A stretch of 64,000 nt of DNA from UBA830 sp036339975. GTDB lineage: Bacteria; Pseudomonadota; Alphaproteobacteria; MPNO01; UBA830. The notes beneath the pieces are model-generated. The model saw only the letters and a program-made list of their open reading frames with translations, searched no databases and had not been told where the DNA came from. Position numbers and translations under genes: made by a program. Below, piece by piece: positions 44,426-53,254 of the stretch. The stretch's first letter is position 1. Each line of letters begins with the position of its first letter. The stretch covers positions 9,405-73,404 of the forward strand of contig JAYYZV010000155.1 in assembly GCA_036339975.1 (NCBI GenBank), given 5' to 3'.

Positions 44426-45360
44426 TCATTTCCTTTTTTTGAACGCCGTGCCCTTGCGCGGTCACGAAGGCATAGCCGCGATTCCAACACCCCAAGAATT
44501 GCGAAGAATGCCGCAGGCCAGAGCGCCATAATCAAAAATAAATAGACTACTGCGAGAACAATCGAGCGACCGGGCCAAGTGGAGGAGATACTATGCAGAA
44601 CTGCTAGTCCGATAAAGAAAAAAGGTATGGCGGCGATAAACATTATATTTAAACCGATAAATGCTGATTCTCCGCCATAAAACGCCAGAATCGCGCCTAA
44701 AATCACGATTGTCATCGGCCATAAAGGGACTTCAATTTCCGAATAAACCGGCTTTGGTCGAATATTTTTGTTTGCGGCGGCCAAAAATCGCTGTGCTAGC
44801 AAGCAATTGACGAGGTTCATAAGTATCCAGGAGGCGACGGCAACGCCCGGAAAAATTCTTGCGGTGGTCGCAATGATTGTATCCATGGCTACCTGATCGG
44901 CCTGAATTAGGCCCGCTAGGCTTGATTTTAGATAGCCTTCGACCGCCCCCCGAATTCCGCCGTCGCTCTGCAGGAAAACAACGTGTGCGACGATCAGGGT
45001 GGCGAGGCCCAGTATCGATAACCATACAAGAATCCGCCCCACCGGATACCAGGAGATACCTCCCTGTCCATCAGACCGGTTCTTCAGGGCAAAATGGACA
45101 ACCATAAGAACAGGCAAGGCGGATGTGATGACGAAGAGACTTAGCGTGCCTGCGCCCGTAGACAGAAGGGCGACCAGTATTGCCGCAAACGCGGCTGCGA
45201 CGGCGGCCGGCATTAGCCCCAAAGCCAAGCCCGTCGCAGCAATAGGCAGTTGTGCGAAATAGGCGCACATAAGTGCACCAGGCGATCCCAGCGTGATGGA
45301 AAGGTGTAGGGTTGCGGAGACAACGCCCGCACCCAGTGGAATGAGCATGGCGTTGCGCAT
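44422..45360 (-). CDS. DUF2232 membrane protein
   Basis: This 312-residue protein has about eight membrane helices and the DUF2232 (YybS-like) pattern. The function is not known. It is enclosed between rpsR and rplI on the same strand, overlapping rplI by 4 bp; this placement is common in alphaproteobacteria. Co-expression with ribosomal proteins suggests a role tied to growth, but no activity can be assigned. Confidence 0.85.
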   Translation of the reverse strand: MRNAMLIPLGAGVVSATLHLSITLGSPGALMCAYFAQLPIAATGLALGLMPAAVAAAFAAILVALLSTGAGTLSLFVITSALPVLMVVHFALKNRSDGQGGISWYPVGRILVWLSILGLATLIVAHVVFLQSDGGIRGAVEGYLKSSLAGLIQADQVAMDTIIATTARIFPGVAVASWILMNLVNCLLAQRFLAAANKNIRPKPVYSEIEVPLWPMTIVILGAILAFYGGESAFIGLNIMFIAAIPFFFIGLAVLHSISSTWPGRSIVLAVVYLFLIMALWPAAFFAILGVLESRLCLRDRARARRSKKGNE

Positions 45361-45389
45361 AAAGACCTGCCCGCCGGCTAGCTGCCGTA

Positions 45390-45617
45390 TCAGTCGATAA
45401 TAAAAGGCATAAGGGCGAGGTTGCGTGCGCGCTTGATAGCGGATGCAAGCTCCCGCTGCTTTTTGGCTGAAACCGCGGTAATCCGGCTGGGCACGATTTT
45501 GCCGCGTTCAGAAGTAAAACGTTGCAGCAGTTTCACGTTTTTATAATCGATTTTCGGAGCGTTTTCCCCGGAAAATGGGCAGCTTTTGGGCCGCCGAAAA
45601 AATGGTCGCCGGCTCAT
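45390..45617 (-). CDS. rpsR: Ribosomal protein S18
   Basis: This 75-residue S18 forms the S6-S18 pair on the small-subunit platform. The family core IDYKNVKLLQRFTSERGKIVP and the C-terminal basic helix KKQRELASAIKRARNLALMPF are plain. The N-terminus MSRRPFFRRPKSCPFSGENAP is of the alphaproteobacterial type. The ATG overlaps the rpsF stop by 4 bp, so the pair is translated together. Confidence 0.97.
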   Translation of the reverse strand: MSRRPFFRRPKSCPFSGENAPKIDYKNVKLLQRFTSERGKIVPSRITAVSAKKQRELASAIKRARNLALMPFIID

Positions 45618-46111
45618 TCGTCGGTTTCCTTGCTATCTTTGGCTTCATTGTTGTCTTCGGCTTCATTGCGATCAATGACAGCATCCGCAGCCATAGGTTC
45701 TTCAGACTTCGGTTTGAATTCAGTGGAACTGTCCTGTTGCTCATCGTTCTCATCGCGGCCGCGCCCTCGATCACGTTCATCGCGGCTATTTCTGTTTTGC
45801 ATGATTATCGATGGGCCTTCTTCATGCTCGTCGACGCGGACGGTCATATAGCGCAATACATCTTCGCTCAGGCGCATGTTGCGCTCCATCTCCGCCAGTG
45901 CGGCAGGCGGCGCATCTATGTTCATCAGCGAATAGTGGCCTTTTCGATTTTTCTTAATCCGATAAGCAAGGGATTTCAGGCCCCAGTATTCGTCTTTGGT
46001 AACTTTTCCGCCATTTTCTTCAAGTATCTTCGTCCAGTCCCCTGTGAGGGCTTCGACCTGAGTCGCAGAAATGTCCGGGCGTGCGATATACACGCTTTCG
46101 TATAGAGGCAC
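45614..46111 (-). CDS. rpsF: Ribosomal protein S6, with long charged C-terminal tail
   Basis: The S6 fold occupies residues 1-105 (LYESVYIARPDIS, LAYRIKKNRKGHYSLMNI, RYMTVRVDEHEEGPS). A tail of about 60 residues follows, first RD-rich and then strongly acidic, giving 165 aa against the usual 95-135. The start is GTG at 46111, behind a strong AGGAG site 8 nt upstream. In some bacteria the S6-tail is glutamylated by RimK; the tail here ends with Asp-Glu. Confidence 0.96.
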   Translation of the reverse strand: MPLYESVYIARPDISATQVEALTGDWTKILEENGGKVTKDEYWGLKSLAYRIKKNRKGHYSLMNIDAPPAALAEMERNMRLSEDVLRYMTVRVDEHEEGPSIIMQNRNSRDERDRGRGRDENDEQQDSSTEFKPKSEEPMAADAVIDRNEAEDNNEAKDSKETDE

Positions 46112-46247
46112 CTTTTATACTCCTAGTTGGTATCCGGCGCGTTTCCCCGTCCGGCACTCATTTCCGTCACACTTTCTTTTTCTCCGATCCACACAATATC
46201 AGCGTCAAAAATCAGGAGAAAAGACGCGCGGCGTTATGAGGCGCCGG

Positions 46248-46275
46248 AATATACACATTTGTATGGCACGCGCAA
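46248..46275 (-). promoter_or_regulatory. Candidate promoter of the rpsF-rpsR-DUF2232-rplI operon
   Basis: On the minus strand TTGCGC (46275-46270) is followed after 16 bp by TATATT (46253-46248). This would give a leader of roughly 130 nt before rpsF. The leader has a small hairpin (CGGCG/CGCCG). S6-S18 autoregulatory leaders are known in other bacteria; I cannot show that this is one. Confidence 0.4.
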
Positions 46276-46377
46276 GCAATCGTCGCATGATTCGTGTCAC
46301 TATCTTGACTCGCGTTTTTCACCCTATATGACTGCCTGGATGGGTCCGAACAGAGCTAAAATGGTGGAACGGGACAA

Positions 46378-47319
46378 ATGACATGCGCATTCGTGTTTCC
46401 TGGACAGGGATCCCAAGCGGTGGGTATGGGGCAGGAACTGCTTGCCGCGTTCCCGGTCGCCCGCGAAACATTGGAAGAGGTCGATGATGCGCTAGGCGAG
46501 AACCTAACCAAACTGATAGCCGAAGGTCCGGCGGAAGACCTGACGCTGACCGAAAACGCTCAACCGGCGTTGATGGCGATCAGCATGGCGGTAATGCGTG
46601 TCCTGGAAACAGAGGGTGGGGGTAAGATCGATAAGGTTGCCGCCTTCGTCGCGGGTCATTCGCTGGGCGAGTACTCTGCCTTGGCGGCAGCTCGATCTTT
46701 TGGATTGGCGGATGCCGCTCGGCTGCTGAAGACCCGTGGACTGGCTATGCAGAAGGCTGTTCCTATAGGCGGGGGCGGTATGGCGGCGCTGTTGGGTGCC
46801 AACCTTGACCAAGCAGAGAAAATTGCCGCCGCCGCGGCCGAAGGACAGGTCTGTTCGGTGGCTAACGACAACGCGCCTGGCCAGGTGGTTTTGTCCGGCG
46901 CAATGGAAGCGATTGACCGGGCTATCCAAATTGCTAGCGACCGCGGCATCCGTCGTAGTGTTAAATTGCCGGTAAGCGCCCCGTTTCATTGTGAAATGAT
47001 GGCCCCCGCCGCTGATGTGATGAAAAAGACGCTTGGCGAAGTCGAGATTGTGCGCCCCCTCGTGCAAGTGATGGCGAATGTAACGGCTTCGTCTGCTGAG
47101 AACCCCGACCACATTAAATCGTTATTAGTGGAACAAGTGACGTCGATAGTTCGATGGCGTGAGAGTGTACTGGCAATGCGGGATGCCGGCGTAGATACGG
47201 TGATCGAGCTCGGGGCGGGCAAAGTATTGTCCGGCCTGACCAAAAGAATTGACCCTGACCTGAGATCGCTTAATGCTGAGACGCCGGAAGACGTCGAGGC
47301 CGCCCTCAAAATTATCTAG
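46378..47319 (+). CDS. fabD: Malonyl-CoA:ACP transacylase
   Basis: This enzyme loads malonate onto acyl carrier protein for fatty-acid synthesis. Length is 313 aa. The nucleophile elbow GHSLGEYS has Ser95, and FVFPGQGSQAVGMG at the N-terminus is the other signature. The downstream order fabG, acpP, fabF is the classical fatty-acid cluster, with 11 bp between fabD and fabG. Confidence 0.97.
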   Translation: MTCAFVFPGQGSQAVGMGQELLAAFPVARETLEEVDDALGENLTKLIAEGPAEDLTLTENAQPALMAISMAVMRVLETEGGGKIDKVAAFVAGHSLGEYSALAAARSFGLADAARLLKTRGLAMQKAVPIGGGGMAALLGANLDQAEKIAAAAAEGQVCSVANDNAPGQVVLSGAMEAIDRAIQIASDRGIRRSVKLPVSAPFHCEMMAPAADVMKKTLGEVEIVRPLVQVMANVTASSAENPDHIKSLLVEQVTSIVRWRESVLAMRDAGVDTVIELGAGKVLSGLTKRIDPDLRSLNAETPEDVEAALKII

Positions 47320-47330
47320 GAGCACTCGAC

Positions 47331-48068
47331 ATGTTTGCACTTTCCGATAAGAAGGCTTTAGTCACTGGCGCATCGGGTGGTATAGGCGGTGCGATAGCTA
47401 GGGCACTTCACGCGCAGGGAGCGACGGTTGCGCTGGCTGGAAGAAATAAGAACGCCCTCGATGAGCTTGCGGCAGATCTCGGGGCACGTGCTCACGTTGT
47501 AACAGGCGACTTAGGGGATGCCGGGAGTGCCGATGTGATGTTGTCTGCCGCGGAGAAGGCGATGGATGGGATCGACATTCTAGTCAATAACGCAGGCTTT
47601 ACCCGAGACAATCTCGCCATGCGCATAAAAGATCAGGATTGGCAGACCGTTATTGATGTAAACCTGACGGCCTGCTTCCGCCTGTCGCGCGCCGTATTAC
47701 GTGGCATGATGAAGGCGCGTTGGGGCCGTATCATCAACATGGCCTCTATCGTCGGAGTCACAGGAAATCCAGGACAAGCTAACTATGCTGCGTCTAAAGC
47801 TGGCATAATCGGAATGTCAAAGGCTTTGGCCAGTGAGGTGGCGACCCGGGGGATCACGGTTAATTGCATCGCACCGGGTTTCATTGAGACGGCGATGACC
47901 GAATCACTGGCTGATGATCAGCAGGCGAAACTGATCGCGTCCGTGCCCGCCGGACGGCTGGGAACCCCGGAAGACGTAGCGGGCTGCGCAGTATTTCTAG
48001 CGTCCGATGAAGCCGCATATGTGACTGGTCAAACCTTGCATGTGAATGGTGGAATGGCCATGATATAG
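47331..48068 (+). CDS. fabG: 3-oxoacyl-ACP reductase
   Basis: This short-chain dehydrogenase has 245 aa. The NADPH motif TGASGGIG lies at residues 12-19, and the catalytic triad is Ser139, Tyr152 and Lys156 in NYAASKAG. It reduces 3-oxoacyl-ACP in each elongation cycle. An AGGAG ribosome site precedes the ATG. The C-terminus VTGQTLHVNGGMAMI is standard for FabG. Confidence 0.97.
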   Translation: MFALSDKKALVTGASGGIGGAIARALHAQGATVALAGRNKNALDELAADLGARAHVVTGDLGDAGSADVMLSAAEKAMDGIDILVNNAGFTRDNLAMRIKDQDWQTVIDVNLTACFRLSRAVLRGMMKARWGRIINMASIVGVTGNPGQANYAASKAGIIGMSKALASEVATRGITVNCIAPGFIETAMTESLADDQQAKLIASVPAGRLGTPEDVAGCAVFLASDEAAYVTGQTLHVNGGMAMI

Positions 48069-48196
48069 ATCGCTTGGGCGCATGGTCGCCCTTCAGCGCA
48101 GAGCCCTTAAAAATGTTGATTTTGGGTCAGGAGAAAACGAAACCAGAGGCCGGCCCGACGTTTGCTCGGACGCCGCCAAATTCCAAGGAAAAAATA

Positions 48197-48433
48197 ATGA
48201 GTGATACAGCAGACCGGGTGAAAAAGATCGTCGTTGAACATCTTGGCGTTGACGAAAGCAAAGTAACCGATAACGCCAGCTTTATAGAAGACCTAGGGGC
48301 GGATAGCCTCGACACAGTCGAACTCGTGATGGCATTTGAAGAGGAATTTGGATGCGAGATACCGGATGATGCTGCTGAGAAAATTCTCACCGTCAAGGAT
48401 GCTATGGCGTTTATTGACGAGAATGCCGGCTGA
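48197..48433 (+). CDS. acpP: Acyl carrier protein
   Basis: This 78-residue acidic carrier has Ser37 in GADSLD as the phosphopantetheine attachment site. It starts at the ATG at 48197 behind an AAGGAA site. The frame is open from 48074 but the upstream part has no protein-like features. It lies between fabG and fabF, as is usual. Confidence 0.97.
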   Translation: MSDTADRVKKIVVEHLGVDESKVTDNASFIEDLGADSLDTVELVMAFEEEFGCEIPDDAAEKILTVKDAMAFIDENAG

Positions 48434-48496
48434 TGCCCTACAACAGGATCTGATAATTTTCCCACAGAGAGGGAATGTACTCGCGAGTGTGAAAGA

Positions 48497-49771
48497 ATGG
48501 CCATGCCATTGAGACGTGTCGTAGTTACCGGTGTTGGAGCGGTGACCCCTCTGGGTGCCGGTGTAGAATACGTCTGGGACCGCTTGTTGAAGAGTGAGTC
48601 CGGGGCGGGGAAAATCCAGTCGTTCGATACCGACGATCTATCGGTTAAGATTGCCTGTCAGGTTCCCCTTGGAGAAAGCAGTAGCGGCGCTTTTGATCCT
48701 GACGACCATTTGTCTCCCAAAGACCAGCGGAAGATGGATCAATTCATCATCTTTGCTCTCGGAGCGGCGGCCGAGGCGATTGAAGATTCTGGCTGGACGA
48801 TCGACAGCGATGAGGATGCCTGGCAGACCGGCGTGATGATAGGATCGGGTATTGGGGGACTAGAGACCATCTCCGAGGCGGCAACGTTACTTCAGGAAAA
48901 GGGCCCCCGGAGGATTTCGCCGTTCTTTATTCCGTCCAGTTTGATCAACCTTGCATCGGGACAGGTGTCCATAAAATACGGGTACAAGGGGCCTAACCAT
49001 GCCCCTGTGACCGCCTGCTCCACCGGTGCCCACGCGATTGGTGACGCATCCAGACTGATAGGGTTCGGAGATGCAGATGTCATGATTGCGGGCGGCGCGG
49101 AGGCGGCGGTCTGTCGTTTGGGGTTAGCGGGCTTCGCGGCAGCCAGGGCCCTTTCGTCTAATTTTAATGAAGAGCCTGAACGAGCGTCGCGTCCTTGGGA
49201 CAAGGATCGGGATGGTTTCGTGATGGGTGAGGGAGCCGGCGTCGTCGTATTGGAAGAATATGAACACGCTAAGGCTCGCGGCGCAAAAATTTATGCCGAG
49301 GTGGCTGGCTATGGCTTGTCCGGCGATGCCTATCACATCACTTCCCCGCCAGAAGACGGTAATGGCGGGTATCGCGCAATGCAGTCGGCCTTGCGAAACG
49401 CTGGTATTAATGTGGAAGATATTGACTACATCAATGCCCATGGTACTTCGACGCCGGTTGGCGATGAGATAGAACTGGGCGCGGTTAAACGACTTTTTGG
49501 GGAACACGCCTATAGTTTGTCGATGTCGTCCACCAAATCGGCGATCGGTCATTTGCTGGGAGCCGCCGGTGCGGTAGAGGCTATCTTCTCGTTAAAGGCG
49601 ATCGAAGACGGCGTTGCACCGCCAACGCTCAACCTCGAAGATCCGTCGGAAGGCTGCGACATTGACCTCGTGGCTAATGAGCCGAAAGAGCGACCTATAA
49701 AGGTTGCATTGTCGAATTCGTTCGGCTTCGGCGGTACAAATGCCTCAGTCGTGTTTAAAAAGGCCTCCTAA
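48497..49771 (+). CDS. fabF: 3-oxoacyl-ACP synthase II
   Basis: This condensing enzyme has 424 aa. Cys174 in TACSTGAHA is the acyl nucleophile; the two catalytic histidines lie in NAHGTSTPVGD and SAIGHLLGAAG. It extends acyl-ACP with malonyl-ACP and controls the content of vaccenic acid. It lies 63 bp after acpP and 6 bp before mltG. Confidence 0.98.
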   Translation: MAMPLRRVVVTGVGAVTPLGAGVEYVWDRLLKSESGAGKIQSFDTDDLSVKIACQVPLGESSSGAFDPDDHLSPKDQRKMDQFIIFALGAAAEAIEDSGWTIDSDEDAWQTGVMIGSGIGGLETISEAATLLQEKGPRRISPFFIPSSLINLASGQVSIKYGYKGPNHAPVTACSTGAHAIGDASRLIGFGDADVMIAGGAEAAVCRLGLAGFAAARALSSNFNEEPERASRPWDKDRDGFVMGEGAGVVVLEEYEHAKARGAKIYAEVAGYGLSGDAYHITSPPEDGNGGYRAMQSALRNAGINVEDIDYINAHGTSTPVGDEIELGAVKRLFGEHAYSLSMSSTKSAIGHLLGAAGAVEAIFSLKAIEDGVAPPTLNLEDPSEGCDIDLVANEPKERPIKVALSNSFGFGGTNASVVFKKAS

Positions 49772-49777
49772 CCCGAA

Positions 49778-50764
49778 ATGTGGCGGTCCGCCGTCCGCTT
49801 TCTTGCCATCCTGATATCGGTGGCTTCCGTTGCCATCGGATCGGGTATATTTTGGGCATGGGCCGCGTATCGCGCCGATGGCCCGTTAACACAACCGATT
49901 ACCATCATAATAGCTAAGGGAGTTGGCGTTAAGCAGATCGCCGCGCAACTTGTCTCATCTGGCGCTATAGAGAACGAACACCTGTTCGTGCTCGGTGCGA
50001 GATATAACGAAACGGCCAGACGAATGCGTGCTGGAGAATTCATACTACAACCCGGTATGAGTATCCGCGCAATTTCCGATCACTTGGTTAACGGCGAGTT
50101 TGTGAAACGTCGTCTTACGATTCCTGAAGGCTTTTTGACGGAGGAGGTGGTATCTTTGGTCGCCGCGACCGACGGTCTGGTCGGAGATGTACCGTTAGAT
50201 CGCCCGGAGGGGATTTACCTGCCCGATACCTATTTCTTCATTTATGGCGATACGCGGTTGTCAATTTTGTCGCGCATGAAAAAAGCCATGGATTCGGCGT
50301 TGGTGGAAGTCTGGAACGCGCGGGATGTGAATATTGCCATTTCTTCCCCGCGCGAAGCCTTGATACTCGCTTCGATCATCGAGTGTGAAACGGGGGTCGA
50401 GGCCGAACGTGCGAGGGTCTCCAGCGTATTTCACAATAGGATTAGGCTCCGTATGCGGCTGCAATCCGATCCGACTGTCGCTTATGCAGTGACAGGCGGA
50501 AGGCGCCCTTTAGGTCGCCCCCTAAGCCGCGCCGATATGAAAATCGACTCCCACTACAACACCTATCTCCGCTTCGGTATGCCACCAGGCCCAATCGCTA
50601 ACCCTGGTCGTGCGGCGCTGATGGCGGCGGTCCAGCCGGCGGATACGAAAGATCTTTATTTTGTTGCTGACGGTACCGGAGGGCACGCTTTTGCGAGGAC
50701 CCTTGCCGAACATAACCGTAATGTCACTAAATGGCGCCGAATTCAGCGGCGACGAACAAAATGA
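49778..50764 (+). CDS. mltG: Endolytic murein transglycosylase
   Basis: MltG cuts nascent peptidoglycan and so limits glycan strand length. The protein has 328 aa, an N-terminal membrane anchor (residues 5-25), a LysM-like region, and the YceG catalytic part with the Glu in ASIIECETG near residue 203. The family motif PLSRADMKIDSHYNTY and the C-terminal YFVADGTGGHAFARTLAEHN are clear. It begins 6 bp after fabF, an arrangement common to proteobacteria. Confidence 0.96.
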   Translation: MWRSAVRFLAILISVASVAIGSGIFWAWAAYRADGPLTQPITIIIAKGVGVKQIAAQLVSSGAIENEHLFVLGARYNETARRMRAGEFILQPGMSIRAISDHLVNGEFVKRRLTIPEGFLTEEVVSLVAATDGLVGDVPLDRPEGIYLPDTYFFIYGDTRLSILSRMKKAMDSALVEVWNARDVNIAISSPREALILASIIECETGVEAERARVSSVFHNRIRLRMRLQSDPTVAYAVTGGRRPLGRPLSRADMKIDSHYNTYLRFGMPPGPIANPGRAALMAAVQPADTKDLYFVADGTGGHAFARTLAEHNRNVTKWRRIQRRRTK

Positions 50765-50853
50765 TGCGCAACCCAAAGGCGACTTTCGACACTGAAAATG
50801 ATAAAATACGACTAATACAAATACGCTAGGCGCAAACAAGAAAAGAGGGGCCA

Positions 50854-51738
50854 TTGACGGTAACGAGTATGACTGGGTTTGCCCGGACGGACGGTTCAGT
50901 CGCCGGTTACAGTTGGGTGTGGGAAGTTAAAAGCGTAAATTCCAAGGGGCTCGACCTGCGTTTTCGTCTGCCTCATGGATTTGATGCACTTGAAGCACAG
51001 GCGCGGAAGCGCGCAGTAGAGAAGTTTGTGCGGGGAAACCTGTCCATAAATTTGGTGATTCAACGACCAAAGAAACCGGCTGCTCTAGAAATCAACCGGC
51101 CCGTGCTGGAAAAAATGATGTCACTAGCGGCGGAGTACCGCGGCAGTGCAGACGCGGTTAACGTAGAAAATCTGATGGGATTGCGTGGCGTGATTGAACT
51201 CGTCGAAGAGGATATAGAGGAAAAGGATACGATTGCCATGCGGGACACCGCGGTCATCGCTTCGCTTGAAGAACTTTTCGATTCTCTTACCTATTCCCGA
51301 TCGTGTGAGGGCAAACGCCTCGCGGGTATCGTCGAAGAACATATTGGAGAAATTGCATCACTTACCGCCGAAGCAGCGGGTTTGGTTGAGCTTCAGCCTG
51401 AGCGCATAAAGGGCAGATTGATGGATCAGCTTGGTGAGTTGCTCCATGACGACAACTCTCTCTCTGAGGACCGAATCGCTCAGGAACTGGCATTGATCGT
51501 CGTGCGCGGTGACGTTCGTGAAGAACTGGACCGGTTGGTGGCCCACGTCGCTGCAGCACGTGAACTAATGGGCGAGGGGGTGGCCGTCGGTCGCCGTTTG
51601 GATTTTCTGTGTCAGGAATTCAACCGGGAGGCTAATACTCTGTGTTCCAAGTCCTCCGACATGGATTTAACACGGATTGGTCTCGCCTTAAAATCGGCGA
51701 TAGAACGGCTCCGCGAACAAATTCAAAATATCGAGTAG
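50854..51738 (+). CDS. yicC: YicC-family endoribonuclease
   Basis: This is a 294-residue YicC protein. It starts with TTG at 50854, behind an AGAGGGG site, giving the expected N-terminus with SMTGFAR at residues 5-11. The C-terminal DUF1732 part has GRRLDFLCQEFNREANTLCSK, the family hallmark. YicC proteins are RNases that act on sRNA such as RyhB in E. coli. gmk begins 8 bp downstream; the pair is conserved. Confidence 0.94.
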   Translation: MTVTSMTGFARTDGSVAGYSWVWEVKSVNSKGLDLRFRLPHGFDALEAQARKRAVEKFVRGNLSINLVIQRPKKPAALEINRPVLEKMMSLAAEYRGSADAVNVENLMGLRGVIELVEEDIEEKDTIAMRDTAVIASLEELFDSLTYSRSCEGKRLAGIVEEHIGEIASLTAEAAGLVELQPERIKGRLMDQLGELLHDDNSLSEDRIAQELALIVVRGDVREELDRLVAHVAAARELMGEGVAVGRRLDFLCQEFNREANTLCSKSSDMDLTRIGLALKSAIERLREQIQNIE

Positions 51739-51746
51739 ATTTAAAT

Positions 51747-52391
51747 ATGGTTGATACGGTTAGCAGGATTGAGCGACGGGGGTTAATGCTTGTGCTGTCG
51801 TCGCCTTCCGGGGCCGGCAAGACGACCATTTCGCGAATGTTGCTAGAGCGCGACGAGGATATATCCCTTTCTGTGTCCGTAACGACACGGCCTAAGCGAC
51901 CAGGTGAGGTGGATGGCCGTGATTACCATTTTATAGACCCGACGGAATTCAATCTCATGCTTAACCGACGTGAATTATTGGAGCATGCTAAGGTCTTCGA
52001 CCACTATTATGGAACGCCCCAGAGTGCCGTCGAAGAAGCGTTGGCGGTTGGTAAGGATGTACTATTCGACATCGACTGGCAGGGAGAACAGCAACTAAAA
52101 CAAGCGACCCGTAACGATCTTGCCAGCGTCTTCATCCTACCCCCGTCTACCGAGGAACTGGCGCGGCGACTGCAATCGAGGGCGCAGGATCCAGCCGATG
52201 TGGTTGCGGTGCGCATGGAAAAAGCGCCTGATGAAATTAGCCATTGGCCGGAATATGACTACATCATCGTCAACTACGATATAGAGGAGAGTGTCTCCCA
52301 GGTTCAAGCGGTCTTGGCGGCCGAGCGGTTGAAACGCGAACGCCAGATCGGGCTGACAAATTTTGTTAAACGTCTTCGCGAGTGGCAGTAA
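51747..52391 (+). CDS. gmk: Guanylate kinase
   Basis: This enzyme makes GDP from GMP and ATP. It has 214 aa from the ATG at 51747, with the P-loop SSPSGAGKTT at residues 18-27 and the GMP-binding SVTTRPKRPGEVDGRDYHF near residue 43. The frame is open upstream to 51642, inside yicC. Its last 26 bp overlap the convergent rsmA gene. Confidence 0.97.
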   Translation: MVDTVSRIERRGLMLVLSSPSGAGKTTISRMLLERDEDISLSVSVTTRPKRPGEVDGRDYHFIDPTEFNLMLNRRELLEHAKVFDHYYGTPQSAVEEALAVGKDVLFDIDWQGEQQLKQATRNDLASVFILPPSTEELARRLQSRAQDPADVVAVRMEKAPDEISHWPEYDYIIVNYDIEESVSQVQAVLAAERLKRERQIGLTNFVKRLREWQ

Positions 52392-53250
52392 ACGTCAGTT
52401 TTGTTTCTCTTTTGTAGGCTCGGGCTAGAGAACAAAAACCCTCTATATCAATAGTTTCTGCTCGCGCGGTGGGGTCTATGCCGGCATCAGTTAGAGTGAT
52501 ATTGGCATTGTTAAACAAGCCTTTCAGGCTGGATCTAAGCATTTTCCTCCGTTGCGAAAATGCAGCAGCGACTACGGTTTCCAGTGCTGCGCCATCGGCC
52601 TTTGCCAGTGGTTCGGCTCTGGGGGTAATTGTAACAACTGTTGAATCAACCTTCGGTGCCGGCGTAAACGCCCGGGCTGGTAAGGTGAGTACAGGTCTTA
52701 CATCGCAGCGCCATTGTGTTGCGACGGACAGGCGTCCGTATGCTTTTGTTCCTGGTGATGCAACGAGCCGTTCGGCGACCTCGCTTTGGAACATCAGGAC
52801 CATGCGGCCGAAGAGCTCTATTTTCTTCAGCCAGAGAATTAGTAACGACGTCGCAATGTTGTATGGGAGGTTAGCAACAATCGTAAGAGGTCCGAACTCG
52901 GTCGCAAATGGGGCCGGGTCAAATTCGATGGCGTTTTGTTGGACTAAATGTAGGCTCCCGCCCGCAACCCTTTTCAGCCCCGCGAGTGCATCGATACACC
53001 TTGGATCGCGTTCAACCGCAATCACGGGACGGGCACCCGCTTCCAGTAGGGCGCGCGTTAGGCCCCCGGGGCCAGGACCGATTTCAATCGTAGGCCTATC
53101 TTCCAGTGGGCCGGCGGCCTGTACTATTCGGCGGGTAATATTGAGGTCTAGCAGAAAATTCTGCCCAAGGGATTTGCGCGCCGAGAGGTCGTGGAGCGCG
53201 ATTACATCGCGAAGTGGTGGCAAGGTTGAGAGGTTTGGGATTACAGCCAT
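52366..53250 (-). CDS. rsmA: 16S rRNA dimethyladenosine transferase
   Basis: RsmA (KsgA) dimethylates the two adjacent adenines of the 3'-terminal helix of 16S rRNA. The protein has 294 aa from the ATG at 53250, with SLGQNFLLD near residue 27, motif I EIGPGPGGLTRALL near 55 and the NLPYNIA catalytic motif near 123. It starts 4 bp after the pdxA stop. Its 3' end overlaps gmk tail-to-tail by 26 bp. Confidence 0.96.
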   Translation of the reverse strand: MAVIPNLSTLPPLRDVIALHDLSARKSLGQNFLLDLNITRRIVQAAGPLEDRPTIEIGPGPGGLTRALLEAGARPVIAVERDPRCIDALAGLKRVAGGSLHLVQQNAIEFDPAPFATEFGPLTIVANLPYNIATSLLILWLKKIELFGRMVLMFQSEVAERLVASPGTKAYGRLSVATQWRCDVRPVLTLPARAFTPAPKVDSTVVTITPRAEPLAKADGAALETVVAAAFSQRRKMLRSSLKGLFNNANITLTDAGIDPTARAETIDIEGFCSLARAYKRETKLTFTATREDV

Positions 53251-53254
53251 TACC

